Shown here one piece after another: positions 6,379 through 15,469 of a stretch of DNA of 16,985 bases (position 1 is the stretch's first letter; the number at the start of each line of letters is the position of its first letter). The notes beneath the pieces are model-generated. The model did no database searches. It was not told the origin of the DNA and was given only the letters and a program-made list of their open reading frames with translations. The stretch spans positions 1 through 16,985 of the forward strand of contig CAYLJO010000133.1 of the NCBI GenBank assembly GCA_964383905.1, in the 5' to 3' direction. A program made the position numbers and the translations under genes. This stretch comes from CAYLJO01 sp964383905. GTDB taxonomy: Bacteria; Acidobacteriota; Blastocatellia; Pyrinomonadales; Pyrinomonadaceae.

Positions 6379-6945
6379 TTATGCGCGCCGCTGTCTCGTA
6401 TTCTGATTAAATTTAGGGATCAAAGTCCCGGCCCCCGCCTCCGCAGTCTCCTTCCGTATCTCATCGATTAAAATCGCCCGCACACGCGCGCGGAAAACGG
6501 CGCTCCGCCCCGCGCCGAGATGCTCAATTATGAGTAACATACGGTGCCATGAGGATTCAAGCTCGTCGGCGAGGCGTGAGATCCGGGTAATATCGTAAGG
6601 CACGGCCACATCGGGGCAGCCGGAGCGCGCCCAGACGGCAAGGTAACGGGCCGTCGCCAGGTCGGGGCACAACATGCGGCGCCGCCCAACTTTTAACTCG
6701 ACCCCCAGCAGGGTGTGCTGCACCTCGGCGCGGGCCGCTTTCGCATCCAGGTCGAGGTGATGCGAGCGCGTGCGCGTCGTTAAGATCCGCTGGCGATAAA
6801 TATGCGGCAGCCATACCTCACCCAGAGATTCCCTGACTTGCGCTGCGCAATTCATGGCGGAAATCGGTCGCGCCGCCGTGGCCCCTTTCGCCGCGGTCTG
6901 TAAAGCAGCAATCCCATCCGTTTTATGCACGGCAATAGTATGCAT
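6379..6945 (-). CDS. Hypothetical protein upstream of the amidotransferase
   Basis: A 188-residue soluble, basic protein that I do not recognise. The central part (about residues 75-135) reads as a compact mixed domain with LLGVELKVGRR, CPDLATARYLAVWARSGC and VAVPYDITRISRLADELE, followed by two amphipathic helices (SSWHRMLLIIEHLG, FRARVRAILIDEIRKE). There is no signal peptide or membrane helix. The chosen ATG at 6945 has no strong ribosome-binding site; an internal ATG at 6855 is possible. The frame stays open upstream to a GTG at 7029, but that extension is made of the CACAGAG repeat DNA and is unlikely to be translated. The spacing of 32 bases to the amidotransferase gene suggests a two-gene unit. 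Confidence 0.6.
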   Translation of the reverse strand: MHTIAVHKTDGIAALQTAAKGATAARPISAMNCAAQVRESLGEVWLPHIYRQRILTTRTRSHHLDLDAKAARAEVQHTLLGVELKVGRRRMLCPDLATARYLAVWARSGCPDVAVPYDITRISRLADELESSWHRMLLIIEHLGAGRSAVFRARVRAILIDEIRKETAEAGAGTLIPKFNQNTRQRRA

Positions 6946-6967
6946 CAAAACTATAGCGAGTTGCGAA

Positions 6968-6980
6968 TGGGTGTCACCCA
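6968..6980. repeat. 13-bp palindrome next to the CACAGAG repeats
   Basis: TGGGTGTCACCCA is a near-perfect palindrome with six-base arms around a central T. It lies about 25 bases upstream of the start of the 6379-6945 gene and just before the CACAGAG tract, in a position where a repressor site could act. Confidence 0.3.
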
Positions 6981-6981
6981 A

Positions 6982-7031
6982 AACCTCACCACAGAGACAC
7001 AGAGGACACAGAGGGGGCACAGAGAACACAG
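6982..7031. repeat. Degenerate CACAGAG tandem repeat
   Basis: CACAGAG occurs at 6990-6996, 6998-7004, 7007-7013 and 7018-7024, with a fifth partial copy (CACAG) at 7027-7031. The phasing is 8 to 11 bases. The preceding AACCTCAC completes a short motif that I recall as recurring in intergenic regions of many unrelated soil and aquatic bacteria. It lies in the gap between nuoN and the 6379-6945 gene. Confidence 0.6.
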
Positions 7032-7086
7032 CTTACACTCAATGGCCATCCGCTAAAAATCAAATTACATGGGAATGGAATAAAAA

Positions 7087-7112
7087 TTCTCACGCCAAGG
7101 CGCCAAGAGAAA
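7087..7112. repeat. CGCCAAG-type intergenic repeat motif
   Basis: TTCTCACGCCAAGGCGCCAA followed by GAGAAA. It contains CGCCAAG twice (7093-7099 and 7101-7107), and its ends TTCTC and GAGAA are complementary. I recall this motif as a common intergenic element in many bacterial genomes, often near the CACAGAG type, as here. Its right end overlaps the T-rich tail of the nuoN terminator. Confidence 0.5.
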
Positions 7113-7144
7113 ACAGGCGACTTCCGGGTACTCGGCGGCCTGTT
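7105..7144 (-). terminator. Intrinsic terminator of the nuo operon
   Basis: On the minus strand, directly after the nuoN stop, AACAGGC (complement of 7138-7144) pairs with GCCTGTT (complement of 7112-7118) across a 19-base loop. The stem runs straight into TTTTCTCTT (complement of 7105-7113). The position and T-rich tail fit an intrinsic terminator. The long loop makes it moderate, not strong. Confidence 0.5.
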
Positions 7145-7146
7145 CT

Positions 7147-8727
7147 TTAGCGCATCGCGGTCGAAGCCGGAGGCCCCTTCCTGAACGCGTCGAGCACCTG
7201 GCCGGGAAAGATGCCCAGGTAAAAAGTGCCGAGCAACGTAATGACGATCGCGATCGCCATGCTGGCGGGCACCGGCGGTGCGACCCAGGAGGTTGTTCGC
7301 TCGCGGAAGAACATCACGATAATAAGGCGCAGATAGTAGTAGGCCGAAAGCGCAGTGTTAAGCACGCCGATGACGACCAGCGCGTAATACCAGTCAGACT
7401 GCGTCAGGCTTCCGGCGTTGAGGGCCGCGCGAAAGACCATCACCTTGCCGATGAAGCCGGCCGTTAGCGGCATCCCCAGGAGGCTCAGGAGAAACAACGA
7501 CAGCGTAAAGGCGAGCGCGGGCGAGCTAAAGCCGATGCCGTTATAATCTTCAACTTCGGTCCGGCGGTCACCGCTGCGCGCGATCAAGGCTACGACCGCA
7601 AACGCGCCGAGATTCATCACCGCGTAAGTCAGCATGTAGAAGGCGACGGCCGAAAGGGCTTCGCTCCTCAGCACGGCATCACCGGTCGCGCCTGCCGCCA
7701 CGAAACCGACCATCGCGTAGCCGGCATGCGCGATCGAGGAATAGGCGAGCATTCGCTTCACGTTCGATTGAACGATGGCGACGACGTTGCCGACTGTCAT
7801 GGTCAGGATCGCCAGTACGATGAGCGCGCTCAGCCACGCCGCGTGCACCCGCCCGGTTGTGCTCGCGGTCGCGACCGCAAAAGGGAAGGCGAAGACGAAG
7901 ACGCGGAGAAAAGATGCGAATCCGGCGGCCTTGGGCCCGGCCGCCATGAATGCCGTCACGGGTGTCGGCGCGCCTTCGTAAACGTCGGGCGTCCACACGT
8001 GGAAGGGGGCGGTGGCGACCTTAAAGCCGAAACCGACGAGCATCATCGCCGCCCCGGCGAAAAGCAGCGGCGGGAATCTCGACGTGTCGAGACGGGTCGC
8101 TATCTCCGCAATGTTGGTCGTGCCGGGTTGGCCTTGAGCGGTCGCCGTCGCGCCGTAGATCAATGCGATTCCGTAAAGTAGAAAGGCGGAAGAGAACGAG
8201 CCGAGGATAAAATATTTGAGCGACGATTCGTTCGAGCGCAAGTCGGTGCGGCGGAAGCCGGCCATCACGTAGGTGGCGATGGAGAGAATCTCCAGGCCGA
8301 GAAAAATGATCACCAAGTCGCCGCCCGAAGCCATCAGCATCATCCCGGACGTGGCGAACAGAAGGAGCGAATGAAACTCGCCCGCCGGAAGGCTCTCGCC
8401 CTCGACCCAGAGCATGGAGATGAGAACCGTCAGCGCCGACACGAAGAGGAAAATGAGCGTAAAGCCGAGCCGCATCTCGTCCAGTACGATCATGCCGTTG
8501 AAACTACCGGCGGCCGTTATGCCCGAGGTCCACAGCCAGACGCACGCCGCGGCGGCCGCGCCGAGCCCGGCGAGTGAAAGCCCTCCCGTCAGCCAGCGTT
8601 GGCTGGGGCGTGCGAAGGCATCGACCAGCATGACCAGAACACCCGCCACCACCACGATCAGTTCCGGCAGGATGATCGCGAAGTTAACGTCGGCCGAGAG
8701 AAGCTGAAAACCTAAACAGAAGTTCAT
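7147..8727 (-). CDS. nuoN: NADH:quinone oxidoreductase subunit N
   Basis: A 526-residue, multi-helix antiporter-like subunit of the membrane arm of complex I, which carries one proton channel. The channel residues are visible: Glu146 in IFLGLEILSIATYVMAGF, Lys171 in SLKYFILGSFSSAF, Lys236 in FGFKVATAPFHVWTPDVYEG, and the terminal Lys in PLTAGFIGKVMVF. The APFHVWTPDVYEGAP motif is diagnostic of NuoN as against NuoL or NuoM. The length is slightly above the usual 480-500 because of the N-terminus and hydrophilic ends. It is the last gene of the operon, 24 bases after the thioredoxin gene, and is followed directly by a hairpin terminator. Confidence 0.97.
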   Translation of the reverse strand: MNFCLGFQLLSADVNFAIILPELIVVVAGVLVMLVDAFARPSQRWLTGGLSLAGLGAAAAACVWLWTSGITAAGSFNGMIVLDEMRLGFTLIFLFVSALTVLISMLWVEGESLPAGEFHSLLLFATSGMMLMASGGDLVIIFLGLEILSIATYVMAGFRRTDLRSNESSLKYFILGSFSSAFLLYGIALIYGATATAQGQPGTTNIAEIATRLDTSRFPPLLFAGAAMMLVGFGFKVATAPFHVWTPDVYEGAPTPVTAFMAAGPKAAGFASFLRVFVFAFPFAVATASTTGRVHAAWLSALIVLAILTMTVGNVVAIVQSNVKRMLAYSSIAHAGYAMVGFVAAGATGDAVLRSEALSAVAFYMLTYAVMNLGAFAVVALIARSGDRRTEVEDYNGIGFSSPALAFTLSLFLLSLLGMPLTAGFIGKVMVFRAALNAGSLTQSDWYYALVVIGVLNTALSAYYYLRLIIVMFFRERTTSWVAPPVPASMAIAIVITLLGTFYLGIFPGQVLDAFRKGPPASTAMR

Positions 8728-8751
8728 CGCCTAAGAGTAAGTGAACAATAT

Positions 8752-9324
8752 CTACCTGCCGCCCGCGGGAACAGCCGCGCCCGGCGCTGCTAAAAGCTTG
8801 TCGAGCCGGGCCCGGATCCTTGTCTTATACAGGTCAGGATTGCCGACGCTGTACCCGACCTGTTTGGGAGCGTCAACTTTGCCCTCTTTATCAAAGAAGA
8901 CGATCATCGGCAGCCGCACCCGCTCGGAGAATTGCATGAAGGCCCACTTGTACGGGTCGCGCAGGACGGGAAACGTCAGCTTGTGCGACTTGGCAAAGGC
9001 GCGCAGCCGATCCGCCGAAACCTCATCTTCCCTCTCAATGCTCACCCACAGGAATGTCACGGGCCTCTTTTGATACTCTTTTTTCAACTGTTCGAGCGTG
9101 TGTAATTCTTCGTCGCAGGGCTGGCACCAGGTCGCGCCAAAAGAGACCAGCAACACCTTGCCACGCATTTGCGTCAGGTCGTAGGTCTGGCCGTCGATGC
9201 TTTTTAGTTTGAGATAGTTTGTCTCTTCCGCATTCCCTGATTGAGCTTGCTGCGCAGACGCAGTGGTAAGCGCCGTGCCATACATTAAAGTTATACAGAA
9301 CAGCAGGAGCAGTTTCTTCATCAT
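8752..9324 (-). CDS. Exported TlpA/ResA-like thioredoxin-fold protein
   Basis: A 190-residue secreted thioredoxin-like protein. Residues 1-24 are a signal peptide (MMKK, hydrophobic core, AXA cleavage site at 22-24). The fold follows with the redox motif WCQPC (Cys67 and Cys70) in SFGATWCQPCDEEL and the cis-proline Pro139 in RLPMIVFFDKEG. VLLVSFGATWC, TFLWVSIERED and FPVLRDPYKWA match TlpA/ResA/AhpC-TSA-like periplasmic reductases, which keep cysteines reduced during cytochrome c maturation or similar envelope work. It starts seven bases after the nuoM stop, with a ribosome-binding site (AAGG) inside the nuoM end, so it is translated from the nuo transcript. A role in complex I is not established; co-expression is what the sequence shows. 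Confidence 0.9.
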   Translation of the reverse strand: MMKKLLLLFCITLMYGTALTTASAQQAQSGNAEETNYLKLKSIDGQTYDLTQMRGKVLLVSFGATWCQPCDEELHTLEQLKKEYQKRPVTFLWVSIEREDEVSADRLRAFAKSHKLTFPVLRDPYKWAFMQFSERVRLPMIVFFDKEGKVDAPKQVGYSVGNPDLYKTRIRARLDKLLAAPGAAVPAGGR

Positions 9325-9331
9325 AAGAACC

Positions 9332-10915
9332 TTATCGCGAAATATCTCTGCCGATCCCGGCGGAGGCGACAGAGCCTCCAGCCTGTGGCGCGACGACGCG
9401 GGCGCGCACCGCTTCCACGCTTCCGTGCGAACGATCCAGAAACGGGCGCGGGTAAACGCCCATGAATAGCATCAGCACAAGTAGCGGCACCGCCAGGCCG
9501 ATCTCGCGCGCATTCAGGTCACTGAGATGCGCGTTCTCAGGATTCGTGAGGCGGCCGAAGACGACGCGCTGCAGCATCCATAAGAGGTAAACCGCCGCAA
9601 AGATCATGCCGGTTCCCGCCAGCATCGTAGCGATCCATGGATGCCTGATCGAATCGGAAGTCCAGCTCCCGATGAGGATCAGAAACTCGCCGACAAACCC
9701 GTTAAGAAACGGAAGGGCCATCGACGAAAGGGACGCGATCACGAAGAACGCGGAGAACCAGGGCATCGAGTGCGCGAGACCACCGAAGTCGCCGATCATT
9801 CGTGTATGCCGTCGCTCGTAGATCATGCCGACAAAGAGGAAGAGTGCGCCGGTCGAAACGCCATGGTTGAGCATCTGGTAGAGGGCGCCCTGCATTCCCT
9901 GCTCGGTAAATGAGAACAGTCCAAGCACGACGAACCCCATGTGGCTGACGGACGAATACGCGACGAGCCGCTTCACGTCCGGCTGCACCATCGCCACCAG
10001 CGCGCCGTAGATAATGCCGATGATCGCGAGCGTAATCATCATCGGCGCAAAATAACGGGACATCGTAGGGAAAAACGCGAGGTTGAAGCGCAAAAGCCCA
10101 TAAGTACCCATCTTCAGAAGCACACCGGCGAGGATCACGGACCCTGCTGTCGGAGCTTCCGTATGCGCGTCCGGCAGCCAGGTGTGCAGTGGGAAGATCG
10201 GAACCTTGATCGAGAACGCAAAAGCAAAGGCGAGAAACAGCCAGAACTCCCAATTCGGATGCTGCGCGAGCGGGTTCGTTAGGGCGCGCATCCCGTTGAG
10301 GATCGTGACGTAGTCGAACGAGCCGAAAATATAGTAGAGCACGATGATGCCGACGAGCATCAGGAGGCTGCCGACCGCGGTGTAGATGAAAAACTTTGTC
10401 GCCGCATAGATGCGCCGCTGCCCGCCCCAGATGCCGATCAGGAAAAACATCGGCACCAGCGATGCCTCGAAAAAGAGGTAGAACAGGAGCAGGTCGAGGG
10501 CGACGAAGACGCCGATCATCGCCGCCTCCATGAGCAGCATGAAGACGTAGAACGATAGCGTGCGCTTCTCGATGGCCCGCCAACTGGAGAGAATTGATAT
10601 CGGCACGAGCAGTGTTGTCAGCAGCACCAGCCACAGGCTGATGCCGTCAACGCCGAGGTGGTAGCGGGCGCCGATAGCGCCGATCCACATCACGTTCTGC
10701 TCAAAGCGAAAAGCGGAGGTACTTCCGCCGAAGCCGCTCAAGAGAAGTAGCGAAAGGACAAAAGTCGCCAGCGAGAACAGGAGGGCGATCCAGCGCGCAC
10801 TGGTCTCACGGCCGTCGGCGGTTTCGCTCCGACCGGAGAGGACATGGTAGCCGACGCTCGCCAGCGCCCCAACCACCGGCAGAAGAATCAGAATTGTGAG
10901 CAGAGATGGCGGCAT
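9332..10915 (-). CDS. nuoM: NADH:quinone oxidoreductase subunit M
   Basis: A 527-residue antiporter-like proton-pumping subunit of complex I. Key residues: Glu150 in LFYLFFEASLVPMFFLIGIWGG (the conserved TM5 glutamate), Lys237 in AFSIKVPIFPLHTWLPDAHTEAPTAGS, and Lys268 in GVLLKMGTYGLLRF. The HTWLPDAHTEAPTAGSV signature is specific to NuoM. The C-terminal 35 residues after VYPRPFLDRS are hydrophilic and variable. It starts 27 bases after the nuoL stop and is followed at seven bases by the thioredoxin gene. Confidence 0.97.
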   Translation of the reverse strand: MPPSLLTILILLPVVGALASVGYHVLSGRSETADGRETSARWIALLFSLATFVLSLLLLSGFGGSTSAFRFEQNVMWIGAIGARYHLGVDGISLWLVLLTTLLVPISILSSWRAIEKRTLSFYVFMLLMEAAMIGVFVALDLLLFYLFFEASLVPMFFLIGIWGGQRRIYAATKFFIYTAVGSLLMLVGIIVLYYIFGSFDYVTILNGMRALTNPLAQHPNWEFWLFLAFAFAFSIKVPIFPLHTWLPDAHTEAPTAGSVILAGVLLKMGTYGLLRFNLAFFPTMSRYFAPMMITLAIIGIIYGALVAMVQPDVKRLVAYSSVSHMGFVVLGLFSFTEQGMQGALYQMLNHGVSTGALFLFVGMIYERRHTRMIGDFGGLAHSMPWFSAFFVIASLSSMALPFLNGFVGEFLILIGSWTSDSIRHPWIATMLAGTGMIFAAVYLLWMLQRVVFGRLTNPENAHLSDLNAREIGLAVPLLVLMLFMGVYPRPFLDRSHGSVEAVRARVVAPQAGGSVASAGIGRDISR

Positions 10916-10942
10916 ACAATCTTTCTAACAAATGCCTGTTAA

Positions 10943-13255
<2,313 letters not shown>

Positions 13256-13274
13256 CGCGTACGCTCTTAGAAGT

Positions 13275-13580
13275 TTAAAGTTTTAAAATGCTGGCGTCGT
13301 CAACATCCAGCGATTCGCGGTTGCGGAAGATGGCGATGATAATGCCGAGGCCGACCGCCGCCTCGGCCGCCGCGACCGTCATGACAATAAAAACGAAGAG
13401 CTGGCCGGAGACATCACGAAAGAAACTGGAGAAAGCCACGAACGTGAGATTGACGGCGTTGAGCATCAGCTCGATGCACATGAACATTGAGATGGCGTTT
13501 CGTTTAATGATCACGCCAGTCACGCCGATGGTGAAAAGGATGGCGGAGAGTGCCAGATACCAATGAAGTTGCGGAACCAT
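13275..13580 (-). CDS. nuoK: NADH:quinone oxidoreductase subunit K
   Basis: A 101-residue three-helix subunit of the complex I membrane arm, at the normal family length. The two buried glutamates of the proton path are present: Glu37 in FMCIELMLNAVNLTF and Glu73 in AAAEAAVGLGIIIAIFR. The start codon is eight bases beyond the nuoJ stop, and its ribosome-binding site (GAGG, six bases upstream) overlaps the end of nuoJ, so the two are translationally coupled. Confidence 0.97.
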   Translation of the reverse strand: MVPQLHWYLALSAILFTIGVTGVIIKRNAISMFMCIELMLNAVNLTFVAFSSFFRDVSGQLFVFIVMTVAAAEAAVGLGIIIAIFRNRESLDVDDASILKL

Positions 13581-13588
13581 AGATTGCC

Positions 13589-14257
13589 TCAGCCTCTGTC
13601 GTCGCCTGTCTCTTTTACCCCCATCAGGCGCTCGGCCTCTTCGACCGTGTTCGTGACGATCGGGTCGGCACCGCCGACAGCACGCGGATTAATAATATCT
13701 TTGGCGAGGATCTGCATGCCGGGGACGACGCGCGCCCCCGGCGACAAAATCGCGGCGCGGCGCGCCAGTGTCATCGCCCCGACAATCGCCATCAGTAGTA
13801 AGACCGACGTGATTTCAAACGGTAAAAGGTATTGCGTAAAAAGCCCCGTGCCGATCTGCGAAGTGAGCCCGACGTCCGAAGCGCTCAAGTCCTGCGTGAC
13901 GCCGGATGTGGCCTGCTGAACAAAGTAGAAGATGAACGCCGCCTCCCCGATCAGAACGGCCGCCAGCACGATGGCCGCGGGAACCAGAAAACGGAGGCGT
14001 GCCCGCCGCCGTTCCTCCTCTTCGACGTTCAGAAGCATGATCACAAAGACGACGAGCACCATAATCGCGCCGGCGTAGACAATCACCTGGACGGCGGCGA
14101 TGAACGGGGCGGCGAGCGTCATGTAAAGGGCCGCCAGCGCGATAAAGACGCCGATCAGCGAAATCGCGCCGTAAAGCGGATTACGCTGCGCCACCAGCGA
14201 GAGCGCGCAGCCGATTGCCAGGCCGGCGAAGAGTATGAAAAGAAGACCGGTGATCAT
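13589..14257 (-). CDS. nuoJ: NADH:quinone oxidoreductase subunit J
   Basis: A 222-residue membrane subunit of complex I. The third helix AAVQVIVYAGAIMVLVVFVIMLLN is the family signature, where the pi-bulge helix coordinates quinone reduction with proton pumping. Five hydrophobic segments are visible at about 4-23, 31-49, 54-76, 90-114 and 145-168. A hydrophilic tail of about 50 residues (from ILSPGARVV to the end) is longer than in E. coli but common in other phyla. The ATG at 14257 is preferred over the adjoining in-frame TTG at 14260. No nuoI is found in the 60 bases separating it from nuoH. Confidence 0.95.
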   Translation of the reverse strand: MITGLLFILFAGLAIGCALSLVAQRNPLYGAISLIGVFIALAALYMTLAAPFIAAVQVIVYAGAIMVLVVFVIMLLNVEEEERRRARLRFLVPAAIVLAAVLIGEAAFIFYFVQQATSGVTQDLSASDVGLTSQIGTGLFTQYLLPFEITSVLLLMAIVGAMTLARRAAILSPGARVVPGMQILAKDIINPRAVGGADPIVTNTVEEAERLMGVKETGDDRG

Positions 14258-14317
14258 CAAGATCTCAACGATTTAGCGCCGTTCTTTGAATGCGCTGAAA
14301 ATCGACGCCTGTTCTAA

Positions 14318-15373
14318 TTACTTGTAGCCGATCGCGTCGTAGACTCCAAGTACCTGGAGCGTCGCCGTCAAAATAATATTTAGAATGGTGACCGGCAGCA
14401 AAAACTTCCACCCGAAGCTCATCAACTGATCGAAGCGAAAGCGCGGGAGCGTGCCGCGCAGCCAGATGTAAAGAAACAGGAAAAAGATTACCTTGCCTAA
14501 AAAGTAGAAGACGCCTAACAGGGGCAGCGTCGCCACGCCCGGCCCATTCCAGCCGCCGAGAAAAAGGGTCGTGGCCAGCATCGAGACCGTGAACATGTTG
14601 ACGTATTCGGCCATGAAGAAGAGCGCAAACTTCATCGCGCTGTACTCCGTATGAAAGCCGGCGACAAGCTCGGTCTCCGCTTCCGGCAGATCGAACGGGA
14701 CACGATTCGTTTCGGCGATGGCCGAGATCAGGTAGACGAGGAATCCCAGGAACTGGGGGACAATGTACCACTTCAACCCGTACCACCCGCTTTGCTTCTC
14801 GACAATGCTGTAAAGATCAAGCGTCCCCGCCATGAGAATTACGCCGATCAGGGACAACCCGAGCGAAAGCTCGTAGGAGATCATTTGCGCCGACGAGCGC
14901 AGGCCGCCCATCAGGCTATATTTGTTATTGGACGACCACCCGGCGAGCGCAATCCCGTAGACGCCGACGGATGTGATGCCGAGCACGTAAAGCAGGGCGA
15001 CGTCAAAACGCGCCACCACAAGTCTCGTCGGGCCGATGACGGGGAGGTTTATCTCCGGCCCGAAGGGGTACACGATGATCGTCATTAACGCCGCCGTAAT
15101 CGCGATCACCGGCGCGAGGAAATAGACGAACCGTGTCGATTTATCGGGAACAATGTCCTCTTTAAAAATGAACTTGAGCAGGTCGGCTAAGGGCTGAAGC
15201 ATGCCGCCGTAGCCGACCCGGTTCGGGCCCAAGCGTCCCTGGATAAAGCCGAGGACGCGCCGCTCGGCCAGCACCGTGTAGGCAACAATGACCAGTACCA
15301 CCGTAAAGGCCATCATGATGCCCACCAATTTCAAGCCCGCTTCGACGAAAAGATTATTCCAATCCATGGCCAA
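14318..15373 (-). CDS. nuoH: NADH:quinone oxidoreductase subunit H
   Basis: A 351-residue heel subunit of complex I that forms the quinone chamber with NuoB and NuoD. Signatures: AERRVLGFIQGRLGPNRVG (37-55), QPLADLLKFIFKED (60-73), WSSNNKYSLMGGLRSSAQMISYELS (146-170), and the acidic loop ETNRVPFDLPEAETELVAGF (221-240) with Glu221, Asp228, Glu231, Glu233 and Glu235. All expected charged residues are kept. The start is a TTG at 15373 with AAGG seven bases upstream, or the in-frame ATG at 15367 two codons later. It follows nuoG after a 96-base gap that holds attenuator-like hairpins. Confidence 0.97.
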   Translation of the reverse strand: MAMDWNNLFVEAGLKLVGIMMAFTVVLVIVAYTVLAERRVLGFIQGRLGPNRVGYGGMLQPLADLLKFIFKEDIVPDKSTRFVYFLAPVIAITAALMTIIVYPFGPEINLPVIGPTRLVVARFDVALLYVLGITSVGVYGIALAGWSSNNKYSLMGGLRSSAQMISYELSLGLSLIGVILMAGTLDLYSIVEKQSGWYGLKWYIVPQFLGFLVYLISAIAETNRVPFDLPEAETELVAGFHTEYSAMKFALFFMAEYVNMFTVSMLATTLFLGGWNGPGVATLPLLGVFYFLGKVIFFLFLYIWLRGTLPRFRFDQLMSFGWKFLLPVTILNIILTATLQVLGVYDAIGYK

Positions 15374-15402
15374 TTTTCGACCTTAGAAATGCGGTCTTCG
15401 AT

Positions 15403-15447
15403 AAAAAAATCTGAGACGTGCGATTTGGGGCCTCAAAATCTCAGGCC
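15403..15447 (-). terminator. Attenuator-like hairpins with T7 run between nuoG and nuoH
   Basis: On the minus strand CTGAGA (complement of 15439-15444) can pair with TCTCAG (complement of 15411-15416), followed after one A by seven T (complement of 15403-15409), the layout of an intrinsic terminator. An alternative hairpin, GGCCT (complement of 15443-15447) with AGGCC (complement of 15429-15433), shares bases with it, so the two cannot form together. The 22-base loop of the terminator form is long; an inner GATTT/AAATC pairing could shorten it. Function is inferred. Confidence 0.4.
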
Positions 15448-15469
15448 GACAATCGCCAATGGAAAGCTC

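Noticed and set aside
6946..7029. N-terminal extension of the 6379-6945 protein from a GTG at 7029.
   Set aside because: The added residues are translated CACAGAG repeat DNA, without a ribosome-binding site; the repeat is intergenic.
6982..7112. The repeats after nuoN as a CRISPR array.
   Set aside because: The units are 7 bases with 1-4 base gaps and there are no spacers of 25-40 bases and no cas genes.
9702..10634. A 310-codon open frame on the minus strand, overlapping nuoM.
   Set aside because: It is an out-of-frame, Arg/Ala-rich shadow of nuoM; the nuoM frame carries all conserved complex I motifs.
14265..14786. A 173-codon minus-strand frame overlapping the 3' end of nuoH and the place where nuoI could be.
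   Set aside because: It has no CxxCxxCxxxCP motifs and is an out-of-frame shadow of nuoH, so it is not a nuoI.
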